Shown here piece after piece: positions 1 to 7,290 of a DNA stretch of 35,031 nucleotides. The notes beneath the pieces were generated by a model that was not told the origin of the DNA, searched no databases, and saw only the letters and a program-made list of their open reading frames with translations. Source of the DNA: an uncultured Coriobacteriaceae bacterium (GTDB lineage Bacteria; Actinomycetota; Coriobacteriia; Coriobacteriales; Atopobiaceae); the NCBI GenBank assembly GCA_902798915.1, contig CADBYM010000036.1, positions 1 to 35,031 on the forward strand, in the 5' to 3' direction. The position numbers and the translations under genes are program-made. Positions within the stretch are counted from its first letter, which is position 1. Every line of letters starts with the position of its first letter.

Positions 1-1
1 C

Positions 2-535
2 AGCTACGAGGTCACCTACAAGGCCGGGAAGCTGACCATCAGCGACGTCGCGAGGCTCACCCCCGAGTACTCCGTGCACTGCCAGAAGATCGGCTGGACA
101 CCGGTCACGTATGACGGCGAGTTCGCCGGGACCACCGGCCAGTCCAGGCGCATGGAGGCCCTCACCCTCAAGGTGCCCGACGCGCCGTACTCCGGCAGCA
201 TCGCTTACAAGACCTACGTCCAGAAGAGCGGCTGGCAGGGCTGGAAGAAGGACGGCGAGATCTCCGGCACGTGGGGCAAGGCGCTGCGCGCCGAGGCATT
301 CCAGATCAAGCTGACCGGTGAGCTGGCCAAGCACTTCGACGTCTACTACCGTGTCCACGTACAGGACCTCGGCTGGATGGCATGGGCCAAGAACGGCGAG
401 AAGTCCGGCACCGCAGGCTACAGCAGGCGTGCCGAGGCCATCCAGATCGTCATCCTCCGCAAGGGCTCCAAGGCCCCCAAGATCGACTACAAGGGTGTCG
501 CCCAGATGTATGATCAGGCGTTCATCGAGCAGTAG
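2..535 (+). CDS. Cell-surface protein with ChW repeats, 3' end only
   Basis: This is the C-terminal 177 residues of a gene that begins before the window. The frame is open from base 2. The first residues (YEVTYKAGKLTI) look like the last strand of an MBG/Ig-like domain of bacterial surface proteins. Three ChW (clostridial hydrophobic W) repeats of about 47 residues follow, each with a GW core and a G-x-x-SGT / RRAEA-x-x-I pattern (KIGW, KSGWQGW, DLGWMAW). ChW repeats belong to secreted proteins that bind wall, host or polysaccharide ligands. The protein ends shortly after the last repeat (tail ending AFIEQ) with no LPXTG motif or membrane anchor. Its N-terminus, and therefore secretion, cannot be checked here. 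Two hairpins follow the stop. Confidence 0.85.
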   Translation, partial: SYEVTYKAGKLTISDVARLTPEYSVHCQKIGWTPVTYDGEFAGTTGQSRRMEALTLKVPDAPYSGSIAYKTYVQKSGWQGWKKDGEISGTWGKALRAEAFQIKLTGELAKHFDVYYRVHVQDLGWMAWAKNGEKSGTAGYSRRAEAIQIVILRKGSKAPKIDYKGVAQMYDQAFIEQ

Positions 536-540
536 TCTGA

Positions 541-628
541 GTTGACGTGCTGACCACGTCGCCAGCACGTCAACGAGTCGGGGCGCGCCCCGTGTGCGCG
601 AAGGCGTTCACGGGGGGCGCCCTTATTG
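541..628 (+). terminator. Tandem hairpins after the ChW protein gene
   Basis: A perfect 11-bp inverted repeat (541-551 with 564-574, arm GTTGACGTGCT) starts 5 bases after the stop codon. A second GC-rich stem (about 581-594 with 609-622) is followed by TTATTG. The first hairpin has no T tract and the second has a weak one. Their place directly after a stop supports transcription termination. Confidence 0.6.
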
Positions 629-703
629 TGCGGTTGGGACCCCTCCCCTCGCCCAAAGAGGTGGCGCTACCGCCTGGCGAATCCCGACACTTACCAACTC
701 ACG

Positions 704-1828
704 CTAAATCCTGCAAAGGCGCACCTGCAATGCGAGTTCGTCGAGCAGCTCGCGCCATCCGGTGATGGGAAGACCATCTCCCCTATTGAAGCGCATAGAG
801 TTATCGATTTCGGCAATGCTCGCGCGCATCTGCCTGAGCACATCTTTGGCACCATAGAATGAGGGCACGTTATGCGCCACGACAGTCGCATACATGAGTG
901 CGACGGGTCTCGTGGATGGTATGCGTGACAACTCCAGCAGGCTCATCTGCCAGACCTGCGATGCGTGCAGGCACCTCTCGGGCCACTCGAGTCGTCCATC
1001 CATGACCGAAAGCTGTCTCAAGTCGGCTCGAACCTCCATGAGCGTTCTGCCCAACAAATTGTCTCCATACCAGTTGGCAGGGTCTTCGAGCTTTGGGTCT
1101 CCCCTGCCAATGCCTACGCCCCACGTCTGATCTCCCGGTGCCGCCTCAGCCAGTGCAGCAGAGCCCGTCGAGAGAAGGTTGTTTGCAAGCCGCCTATTCT
1201 GGACGAACTTATGCCTCAGACCAACGCGCATGAGCGGAATCCTAACCTCTTCCCACGTCTTGTCGTAGTTCTCCACATGTCTTCCAAGCCACTTCACGTG
1301 GTCGAGATCGGTCTCGTTGAGAATCTCGTCGGCCTTCTCCCAATCTCTGTGCACACGTGCCTTCTGCCACATCAGCCAGTGCCCGCTCGTGGCAAACGCA
1401 TGCGAACCAAAGAGGAACGGTGCCGCATACCAATTGCTCAGATAGCCGTCAACATCGTACTCATGATGAAAGGCGATCACGTTCGGGCGAGTCCATGTGC
1501 CGTCAAGCTCTGCGAGTCGCCACAGGATTCGCTGCAAATAGCCTTCCTCAAAGGCCTTCATCAGCGTACCGCGCTTCGTGTGGTCGGAGTACATAACGAA
1601 GGAGAGCAGGTTCTCGGTAGTCTCGGCATCGAGGTGCTCGACGTCAGCACACCACAGCCTTTTGCCATCTATGCCGCGGGTGTTGAGATACACCAAAAAG
1701 CGTTTGTCCAGAATCCGCGACCTATCGAAGGCACGGGCGAGCTTCTCGTATATGACGCATTCGAGCTCTTCGCCAGACGCCGCCTCAAGAGCGGGCAGAC
1801 AACAAGTCAGGTCTGCATACTTTGCCAT
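704..1828 (-). CDS. NADAR-domain protein with extra N- and C-terminal regions
   Basis: The protein has 374 residues. ATG at 1828 is preferred over an upstream GTG because AGGGG lies about 9 bases before it. Residues about 116-270 match the NADAR family: GYLSNWY, FxxGSHxFATSGHWLMWQKA, KWLGRxV, DKTW, KF-x-QN, LLSTG, LAEAAPGDQTWGVGIG, and WYGDNLLGRTLMEVR. NADAR proteins act on ADP-ribose-linked substrates, and some remove ADP-ribose from guanine in DNA. Residues about 1-112 end in a segment (LLSFVMYSDHTKRGTL...GYLQRILWRL) that resembles DUF6508, a tentative match. The last 100 residues are unrecognised. Family members normally have Glu before the His of the SGHW motif; here it is Gly (GGG, one base from GAG). 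No DarT-like toxin gene is adjacent. Confidence 0.8.
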   Translation of the reverse strand: MAKYADLTCCLPALEAASGEELECVIYEKLARAFDRSRILDKRFLVYLNTRGIDGKRLWCADVEHLDAETTENLLSFVMYSDHTKRGTLMKAFEEGYLQRILWRLAELDGTWTRPNVIAFHHEYDVDGYLSNWYAAPFLFGSHAFATSGHWLMWQKARVHRDWEKADEILNETDLDHVKWLGRHVENYDKTWEEVRIPLMRVGLRHKFVQNRRLANNLLSTGSAALAEAAPGDQTWGVGIGRGDPKLEDPANWYGDNLLGRTLMEVRADLRQLSVMDGRLEWPERCLHASQVWQMSLLELSRIPSTRPVALMYATVVAHNVPSFYGAKDVLRQMRASIAEIDNSMRFNRGDGLPITGWRELLDELALQVRLCRI

Positions 1829-1860
1829 ATGACCACCCCTCACGCGAACTGCATCGCACT

Positions 1861-1866
1861 ATTATA
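1861..1866 (-). promoter_or_regulatory. Probable -10 box for the NADAR gene
   Basis: The minus strand reads a consensus TATAAT here, 33-38 bases before the chosen ATG. The best -35 candidate (TTGCAT) sits 19 bases upstream, a poor spacing, so only the -10 is annotated. Confidence 0.45.
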
Positions 1867-1922
1867 CCTGCGCACGAAGCGCAGAATGCAACTGGTGGCA
1901 AACGACCCGTCGATGCTGACGG

Positions 1923-2092
1923 GCATGGCCCCGGCTTCAGGGTTTGTGGTTCAGTCTGTCGATTGCTTGGGCAGATAACCGGCCGAAAGAGGAAAACACC
2001 CGATTTTTGACGAGACTCCCACTTTGGCGTCCTCTTTGGTGTCCCGTTTAGCATCCCAAACAAAAGCAGGTAGACGGTTTGCACCATCTACC
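1923..2092. repeat. tRNA-Val downstream repeat, copy A (decayed, lacks att)
   Basis: This segment is a diverged direct repeat of 8,236-8,386 and 23,194-23,349. It shares the block containing ACCGGCCGAAAGAGGAAAA, the TGGTGTCC motif (2037-2044) and the tRNA terminator stem (GCAGGTAGACGG at 2066-2077 with CCATCTACC at 2084-2092). The homology stops inside the second stem arm, and the tRNA 3' end that follows in copies B and C is missing. It probably marks the scar of an older insertion at the tRNA-Val site. Confidence 0.75.
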
Positions 2093-2494
2093 CTTCTTCC
2101 CGAAAAGCTCGCCGCATTAGAGGTCACGTCGGTTTACTTAACCCTTTTGGTATGACCGTCAAATCTCGGGCAACCCGGAATGCTCCATCCCAAGACCATC
2201 CCGCCATTAAAAGCATTCCGCGTCTTTTCCAGCCGTTCGTATTCGCATCGGTGTTTCCAAGAATGGGTGAGAGCATCGGGCACGGTGTGCCCGTTCTCCT
2301 CGGGTGTCGTCTTGATGGCCAAAGACGCTACGCTGCGCGTCACGCGATACCGAGATTAAAACCCTCTAACCAAAGACAGACCAGACTGCTCCTGACCTGC
2401 ATCATGTTTGTGATGGGACACATTACCTTGCATGCGCGGTCCATGCAGGATGGGTTCAGCGAAGCTGGAAGATTCTCCTAGCACTTCTCTTTCC
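2093..2494. other. Intergenic stretch without recognisable gene
   Basis: About 400 bases lie between repeat copy A and the DUF3800 stop. Short open frames occur on both strands (for example 2134-2343 minus). None has a convincing ribosome binding site or a recognisable protein, and base composition is mixed. I see only probable gene remnants. Confidence 0.5.
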
Positions 2495-3175
2495 CTAGCC
2501 TATGCGCTTCCTGCGCGCCTGCTTCAACCAGTTCTTCTTGAACGAGCCGATGCCGCCAAAGAACTTGTCGTAGGTGCCGCCGTTTTCCTTCGCGACGTAC
2601 TTCACTGCGGCGAGCTCTATGGTGCAAAGGTAGTCGGCGACCTGCGACAAGCGATATTCGGTCATCGTGGTACGCCTTCTTTCGACCGCCTGCTTTGACA
2701 GCACCTCGTATACTGCGTTGTACAAGGCGTTCTTCACAATCGGCTGGGCATTGTCGTAGTAGACCTTGACGTGCTCGAAGCCTTGGAAGTACTCGAGGTG
2801 GTCCGTCAGATAACCAGAGATGTCGCGCTTCATACGGTCGCCAAGCTTCTCGGGGCTGTCGAACTCGCGACGCTTGTACACGAACGTGACGTACTCAATA
2901 GGGAGGTAGCGTACGAGCGCACCGAAACCCGAAAGGAGCTTCTTGCGCTGCCTAGGCTCCAAGTTCTCGTAATCTCCGTGACCATTCAAAAGTGGCTCTG
3001 AATGGAATGGAATGTTGGGAAGGTCTGCGGTCGCCAGCGACCTCTCGTAGACGGCGACCTGTTCGGCGATGCTGTCCGCTTGATCGTGAAAGACGAGCGT
3101 CAGGAAGAAATAGCGGGTCTTCTCGGTCTTGTCACCGCTCTCATCAGCGAAAATGGATATCTCGCGCACCGACAA
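2495..3175 (-). CDS. DUF3800 family protein (putative RNase H-fold nuclease)
   Basis: The protein has 226 residues and starts MSVREISIFADESGD. The acidic N-terminal motif (D11, E12, D15), the central VYYDNA motif (D141) and the late QVADYLC motif (D181) are the spaced carboxylates typical of DUF3800 proteins. This family is thought to adopt an RNase H-like fold, is often carried by mobile elements and defence islands, and is biochemically little studied. The gene stands alone and points left. Its upstream region was split by the IS4-family insertion, which also separates it from a terminator half-stem. It is not closely similar to the second DUF3800 protein in this window (16,831-17,520). Confidence 0.8.
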   Translation of the reverse strand: MSVREISIFADESGDKTEKTRYFFLTLVFHDQADSIAEQVAVYERSLATADLPNIPFHSEPLLNGHGDYENLEPRQRKKLLSGFGALVRYLPIEYVTFVYKRREFDSPEKLGDRMKRDISGYLTDHLEYFQGFEHVKVYYDNAQPIVKNALYNAVYEVLSKQAVERRRTTMTEYRLSQVADYLCTIELAAVKYVAKENGGTYDKFFGGIGSFKKNWLKQARRKRIG

Positions 3176-3194
3176 ACCCCCAAATACAAAAGTT

Positions 3195-3206
3195 GCCGGG
3201 GGACAG
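3195..3206 (-). terminator. Left half of a terminator hairpin split by the IS
   Basis: Bases 3195-3202 (GCCGGGGG) plus ACAG (3203-3206) pair conceptually with ACAG-CCCCCGGC at 5084-5095. Without the IS and one ACAG copy, the site would be a perfect 8-bp stem with an ACAG tetraloop. On the minus strand it would be followed by AACTTTTGTATTT, as expected of an intrinsic terminator for the gene now broken at 5,226-6,099. Confidence 0.75.
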
Positions 3207-3264
3207 CCCCAATGTCATTAACTTAAGCGGATGGCATTCACGTCGGCAAGTTGCTTAAGACCAA

Positions 3265-3291
3265 GGGCCGGGAAAGATTCCCGGCCCTTTT
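3265..3291 (+). terminator. Terminator just inside the left end of the IS
   Basis: A perfect 10-bp stem (GGGCCGGGAA 3265-3274, TTCCCGGCCC 3278-3287) with a 3-base loop is followed by TTTT. It would stop transcription entering the IS from outside, a common way to limit transposase expression from host promoters. Confidence 0.85.
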
Positions 3292-3322
3292 CGCCTGCAT
3301 GAAACGTAGTTAGCAAAGAGCA

Positions 3323-3351
3323 TGGATATTGCCTGTTAAATAGGATATAAT
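3323..3351 (+). promoter_or_regulatory. IS promoter
   Basis: The -10 box is a consensus TATAAT (3346-3351). A 4/6 match to the -35 box (TGGATA, 3323-3328) lies 17 bases upstream. Transcription would begin near 3358, so the GTG at 3355 cannot be the start of the following reading frame. Confidence 0.65.
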
Positions 3352-3408
3352 GTAGTGGGAAAGAACGGTGTCCCACGGGACCATGCGCAGGGAAAACGCG
3401 GTGGGAAC

Positions 3409-3609
3409 TTGTTCGTGAAGGTGCAGAGGAAGAGGTCCGCCGACGGCACCGAGGCGCTCTACGCGTCGGTCGTGGAGAACAGGCGGGTGGGCGGCAGGGT
3501 CGTGCAGCGGACCGTGGTGAACATCGGGCGGGTCACGGCCGACCAGGTCCCCTACCTCAAGGCGGCCTGGATGGACGAGGCCGCGAGGCCGAGGCTCGTC
3601 TGGGACTGA
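3409..3609 (+). CDS. Small accessory ORF of the IS (transposase N-terminal-like)
   Basis: The frame encodes about 66 residues if it starts at TTG 3409 (or 64 from GTG 3415). Longer versions would start before the predicted transcription start. The text ...YASVVENRRVGGRVVQRTVVNIGRV resembles the N-terminal strand-rich segment of IS1634/IS4-type transposases, where it is normally fused to the catalytic part. Here it ends at 3609, seven bases before the ATG of the main transposase and in a different frame. It could be a separate N-terminal subunit or be joined by programmed frameshifting. A GGTGGG sequence before the start could act as a weak ribosome binding site. Confidence 0.6.
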   Translation: MFVKVQRKRSADGTEALYASVVENRRVGGRVVQRTVVNIGRVTADQVPYLKAAWMDEAARPRLVWD

Positions 3610-3615
3610 TGGGGG

Positions 3616-4956
3616 GTGCCGGCCGTGGGCGTCTCGGGCCGCATAGGGCGCGACCTGGAGCTGATCCGCAGCGACGCCTTCGCGGAGTCCTGCAGGGCCC
3701 GGCCGGCCGACTTCACGCGCAGGCGCAAGATGCCGCACGACCTGCTCGTCAAGAGCGTCGTGGCCCGCAAGGGCAGGACGCTCTCGCTCGAGGTCCGCGA
3801 GTTCGCGAGGGAGGCGCACATGGCGGGGCCGATAAGCGTGCCGGGCTACCTGAAGGCCAGGCGGAAGCTGGAGCCGGCCGCGCTCCTGGAGCTCGCGCGC
3901 CACCACGCCGCCGGCGTCTACGCCGACGGGGACCACGACACGTACGGGGGCATGCTGCTCGTCGCGATCGACGGCTCGACCGCCAACGTCCCCACCAACC
4001 CCGAGACGATCGCGCGGTACGGCAGCTCCTCGGGCCACGGCCGCGAGCAGGCGACGATGGGCCTCTCCGCCGCCTTCGACGTGGTCAACCGGCAGCTGCT
4101 CGACCTGAGGGTCAACAGGGGCGGCTTCGACGAGCGGGCGGAGGTGCCGGCGCACCTCGAGGCCGTGCTGCCCATGGTGGGCGGCGGCCGCGTCGCGCTG
4201 GTGCTCGACCGGGGCTACCCGTCGTTCCTGCTGATGGCCACGCTCGCCGACATGGGGGTCGACTACGTGATGCGCTGCCAGCAGAACTTCATGAGCGCCG
4301 AGTTCAGGGAGTGCGGGGCGGCCGGCGGCGACCTCGAGCTCGACCTCGAGCTCGCCTATCCTAGGCTGCAGCACGTCAGGAGGGCCGACCCCGGCGCGTG
4401 GGCGTACCTGATGGGGCACGGGCCGCTGCGGGTGCGCTGCGCGCTGGTCGACGTGGGCGGCGGCGCCCCGGAGAGGCTGGTCACCACCATCGGGGCCGAC
4501 GAGCTGACGGCGGGGGAGCTCGCCGAGGTCTACCACATGAGGTGGGGCGTGGAGACCTGTTTCGAGTTCATGAAGGACCGCCTGCAGATGGAGAACTTCA
4601 CGGGCACGAGGCCCAGGCTCATAGAGCAGGACGTGTACGCGACGGCCTACCTGGTCAACGTCGCCTTCGACCTCGCCAACGAGGCGGAGAGGGAGGCTGC
4701 TGTAGACATCGCCGCGCGCGGGTACAAGCACGCCATGGCCGTGAACAGGACGGTGGCGATAGGCGTGCTCAAGGACGAGCTGATGCGGCTCGTCACGGCG
4801 TCGGACGACGGGGCGCGGGAGGCCATGATGGCCGACATCGTGGCGGAGCTGGGGCGATGCCTCGTGCCCATACGCCCTGCCCGCGCATACGGCCGCGACG
4901 GGCTCGACAGGAACTACGCCAACCGCTACGGCAACACCCACAAGAGGGCCTTCTGA
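3616..4956 (+). CDS. IS4-family DDE transposase
   Basis: The protein has 446 residues. The DDE triad can be read in order: first Asp in LLVAIDGSTANVPTN (about residue 119), second Asp in ALVLDRGYPSFL (about 201), and Glu in YHMRWGVETCFEFMK (about 317), which is the Y-(2)-R-(3)-E-(6)-K signature of the IS4 family. It catalyses cut-and-paste movement of the surrounding 1,877-bp element. GC content at third positions is very high and the frame is unbroken. Long open frames on the opposite strand (for example 3310-4995) are composition artefacts. Confidence 0.93.
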   Translation: MPAVGVSGRIGRDLELIRSDAFAESCRARPADFTRRRKMPHDLLVKSVVARKGRTLSLEVREFAREAHMAGPISVPGYLKARRKLEPAALLELARHHAAGVYADGDHDTYGGMLLVAIDGSTANVPTNPETIARYGSSSGHGREQATMGLSAAFDVVNRQLLDLRVNRGGFDERAEVPAHLEAVLPMVGGGRVALVLDRGYPSFLLMATLADMGVDYVMRCQQNFMSAEFRECGAAGGDLELDLELAYPRLQHVRRADPGAWAYLMGHGPLRVRCALVDVGGGAPERLVTTIGADELTAGELAEVYHMRWGVETCFEFMKDRLQMENFTGTRPRLIEQDVYATAYLVNVAFDLANEAEREAAVDIAARGYKHAMAVNRTVAIGVLKDELMRLVTASDDGAREAMMADIVAELGRCLVPIRPARAYGRDGLDRNYANRYGNTHKRAF

Positions 4957-4997
4957 CCGCCACCTTCGCGAGTGGCGTGACGGTTCCCGTGGCACGA

Positions 4998-5030
4998 AGC
5001 CGCCCGGGCACGAGTGCCCGGGCGGCTATT
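4998..5030 (+). terminator. Terminator after the IS transposase
   Basis: A perfect 13-bp GC-rich stem (AGCCGCCCGGGCA 4998-5010 with TGCCCGGGCGGCT 5015-5027) has a CGAG loop and is followed by ATTCCT. It lies 40 bases after the transposase stop, inside the right inverted repeat boundary. Confidence 0.8.
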
Positions 5031-5083
5031 CCTAAGCATCTTGCCGACGTGAATGCCATCCGCTTAAGTTAATGACATTGGGG

Positions 5084-5095
5084 ACAGCCCCCGGC
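5084..5095 (-). terminator. Right half of the terminator hairpin split by the IS
   Basis: ACAG (5084-5087, the second copy of the target duplication) is followed by CCCCCGGC (5088-5095), the partner of GCCGGGGG at 3195-3202. See the left half and the IS entry. Confidence 0.75.
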
Positions 5096-5225
5096 GCTTG
5101 GAGGTAGCCCCTTCGGACCACCAATGAGTTTATACCATACCGCCTTGGTTTTGAGAAGCAATTTCTTGGCGTTGTGCACCAGCCGTCAACAACTGCGAGC
5201 TTGCGGTCAGTTACTCCCTCCCCCG

Positions 5226-6099
5226 TCAGAAGCCCTCGTTCGAGAGGCCCCTCTCGCGTAGGAAGGCGTTCGCTGTGTCGACCTGCCTCTGCGCCTCGTC
5301 CGTGTTCACTTGGTTGATGTTGCTCTCTCCCTCGCTCTCGATGACGAGGTTCGTCTTGCACATGCCATAGAGAATTCCCACGGTCAGCGCCAGGTTCTCG
5401 AGAGAAAGCTGTTCGCTGGCCGTGTACTCGTACCAGTCGGTTCTCCCCTCGTCGTATACGATGCGAGCAAACATGTCCATGTGGTTCTTGTACACGCCGT
5501 ATACCCCAGCGAGGCACCCGCGATAGCGCGTCGCGAGCGTCTTGAGCTTGCCGAGGTAGGTGCAAATCTGGTTGATCTGCTTCTCGGCATTCAGCATCTG
5601 CCTCCTGGTCTCATCCACCTTTCCGGCGAGCGAGCTTCCCGCGATGTTGAAGATGATGCCGCCCACCAGTATTCCCACGCCTGCCGTGGCGGCGCCCAAA
5701 ACTGTTGGGGGGCTAAATAAACCGACGCTAACACGCTCCGCATATCTCGGCCTAGGGGCATCCCAACGCGCTTCTGGACGGAATGCTGGACGAGGAGCTC
5801 GTACCGCTGGCGTCAAGCATACTCTATGCACAACTCCTGAATGGGGGAAAGAAACTCGTCCGCGTCGAAGTACAGGTCCTCGAGCACGGGGACGAGGTCG
5901 ATGTATTCCTCGACCTCCCCCAACGCGTCGTAGACGGCGTCGACGACAATGTAGCCGCGGTCCCGCTCCTTCACCCTCGTATACTTGCGAAGGTGGCGAG
6001 AGGTCCTGAAGCGTATCGTGTGGGGCCAAAGGTAAAGGAGGTCATGTCGCCGCAGCTGCTCAGAACCGCCTTGCCTGCCGCCACGAACAACCTCCCCAT
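5226..6099 (-). pseudogene. Broken gene with a glycine-rich membrane-like segment
   Basis: One gene of about 290 codons seems to have decayed. It starts at ATG 6099 (MGRLFVAAGKAVLSSCGDMT...). A frameshift near 6,000 moves into a second frame (RVKERDRGYIVVDAVYDALG...ELCIEYA), which meets an in-frame TGA at about 5,813 and continues plausibly (RYELLVQHSVQKR). A second shift near 5,725 leads to the third frame (VLGAATAGVGILVGGIIFNIAG...), with a glycine-rich hydrophobic segment and a helical tail ending GLSNEGF. I do not recognise the family. The three lesions are inferred from protein-like character in successive frames, not from a reference. The split hairpin at 3,195/5,095 is probably its terminator. 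Confidence 0.6.
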
Positions 6100-6143
6100 G
6101 GTAAAGCTCGAACCGAGATGGATCAGCTCGCGCGACTAGCGTC

Positions 6144-6187
6144 TGGTGGGCGCCACAAGATTTTGCTTGTGGCCTCTCCCGCGTCAG
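6144..6187 (-). repeat. Decayed att site (tRNA-Val 3' end relic)
   Basis: This 44-bp sequence matches the 45-bp tRNA-Val 3' end at 23,360-23,404 with roughly 80% identity. It keeps TGGTGGGCG at one end and GTCAG at the other. Several changes in the T-arm are paired, so the T-stem would still fold, which suggests descent from another tRNA-Val allele. It bounds the segment holding the hydrolase operon. Confidence 0.7.
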
Positions 6188-6210
6188 CGCCAATTCAGCT
6201 ATCCCCGCCC

Positions 6211-7290
6211 CTACTTGGAAGACGCCGCCTGGTCGATTGCCTTCACGAAGACGTCCGGGTGTTCGACATGAACGTCATGGCCCGATTTGAGCTCGGTGGT
6301 TATGCAGTTCGGGATGGTTTTCTGGATACGCGCCGCGTCCTCATCGGTTGTGGCTGCATAAAGCACGCCATCGTCCCCGTAGTTCGTCGAAGCCTTCACA
6401 TACGTGGTGGGGCATTTGATCTGGCTCAGCATTGCCTCCTGGTCGATGCCGACCATCCAGCTGCCATCGTAGAACGCGTCACCGAAACGCGGGTCCCAAT
6501 CGTCCATGTAGTACATGCCGCGTGTCCAATCGCGTGGGACGAAAGCGTTCACCGGATGTTCACCCGGATGCTGCGCACAAAACGCGGCGGTCTGGTCGGC
6601 GAGCAGCTTTTGCAAGCCGCCGAACAGGCCGAACAGGTAGCTATGCGACGCGTACCATGCCGGATAGGCCGTCACCTCATCTTGCTGCAAAAACGAATGC
6701 GCGACGATGTAGCCGTCATACCAGGCGAAGGTGCCGGCGTTTTCCTGCGCCTCTTCGGGAGTCACGCGGAACAGGGGCGGGTCCTCCAGCACGCACGCCT
6801 TGACGTGCCCCGTATCATGAGCAGCGATATAAGCCGCCAGGATGCCACCCGAAGAATGGCCGGACACCAGGTAATCGCCTCCGATGACCTGGCCCGCGAA
6901 CGAAATCAACGCATCGCCGTTTGCCGCGCATGTGTACAGCGCCGACTCGTGCGCCGACTCGCCATGCCCGAAGCAGTCGACGGCGAACACGTGATGACGC
7001 TTTGACAGCTCGGGCAGCACGCTGGCGTAGTCCTCCCATTCCATGCCCTGGCCGTGAACAAGCATGAGCGCCGGCCCGTTGGCGGGGCCTTCCGCGTAGT
7101 TGATGGTCGCCCCGTTTACCGTCGCCTGCTTTTCCGCGAAGCCCGCCCCGAGCGCCTTGGAGATCAGCCGCTCTTCGGCGTGTAGGTTGTTGTCGCAGTA
7201 AAGGCCGACGACAACGCCTGCCGCCACCAAGACGATGCCCGCGACGACACCAGCCATCTTCAACGCTTTGCGTCCTTGCCCCCTCGTCAT
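6211..7290 (-). CDS. Membrane-anchored alpha/beta hydrolase
   Basis: The protein has 359 residues. Residues about 11-31 form one hydrophobic helix (AGVVAGIVLVAAGVVVGL), likely an uncleaved N-terminal anchor. The catalytic part shows the oxyanion-hole HGQGM (79-83), the nucleophile elbow GHSSGG (Ser146), and a late His in KSGHDVHVEHPD near residue 338. The substrate cannot be told from sequence. Its ATG overlaps the stop of the upstream regulator by four bases (ATGA), so the two are translationally coupled. The encoded regulator probably controls both. The ends of the segment are tRNA-derived repeats, so the operon was acquired horizontally. Confidence 0.85.
   Translation of the reverse strand: MTRGQGRKALKMAGVVAGIVLVAAGVVVGLYCDNNLHAEERLISKALGAGFAEKQATVNGATINYAEGPANGPALMLVHGQGMEWEDYASVLPELSKRHHVFAVDCFGHGESAHESALYTCAANGDALISFAGQVIGGDYLVSGHSSGGILAAYIAAHDTGHVKACVLEDPPLFRVTPEEAQENAGTFAWYDGYIVAHSFLQQDEVTAYPAWYASHSYLFGLFGGLQKLLADQTAAFCAQHPGEHPVNAFVPRDWTRGMYYMDDWDPRFGDAFYDGSWMVGIDQEAMLSQIKCPTTYVKASTNYGDDGVLYAATTDEDAARIQKTIPNCITTELKSGHDVHVEHPDVFVKAIDQAASSK

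Larger units (their letters stand above)
3207..5083 (+). mobile_element. IS4-family insertion sequence, intact, 1,877 bp
   Basis: The ends are inverted repeats of about 44 bp (CCCCAATGTCATTAACTTAA... at 3207 onward, mirrored at 5040-5083). They are flanked by a 4-bp direct repeat ACAG (3203-3206 and 5084-5087). Inside are an inward insulating terminator, a promoter, a small ORF and a full-length DDE transposase with the IS4 Y-(2)-R-(3)-E-(6)-K signature, then a second terminator. Nothing is broken, so the copy looks recent and competent. The target is the loop of a terminator hairpin. Confidence 0.92.

Noticed and set aside
965..1978. A 337-codon open frame on the plus strand.
   Set aside because: It is antisense to the NADAR gene, which has recognisable motifs and a ribosome binding site. 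The plus-strand product resembles no family and runs into the repeat.
2134..2343. A 69-codon minus-strand frame in the gap before DUF3800.
   Set aside because: It has no ribosome binding site, no family resemblance and no conserved-looking pattern.
3310..4995. A 561-codon open frame antisense to the IS transposase.
   Set aside because: It mirrors the real transposase in a GC-rich, third-position-biased sequence. It is rich in Arg, His, Val and Pro, has no ribosome binding site and crosses the IS promoter.
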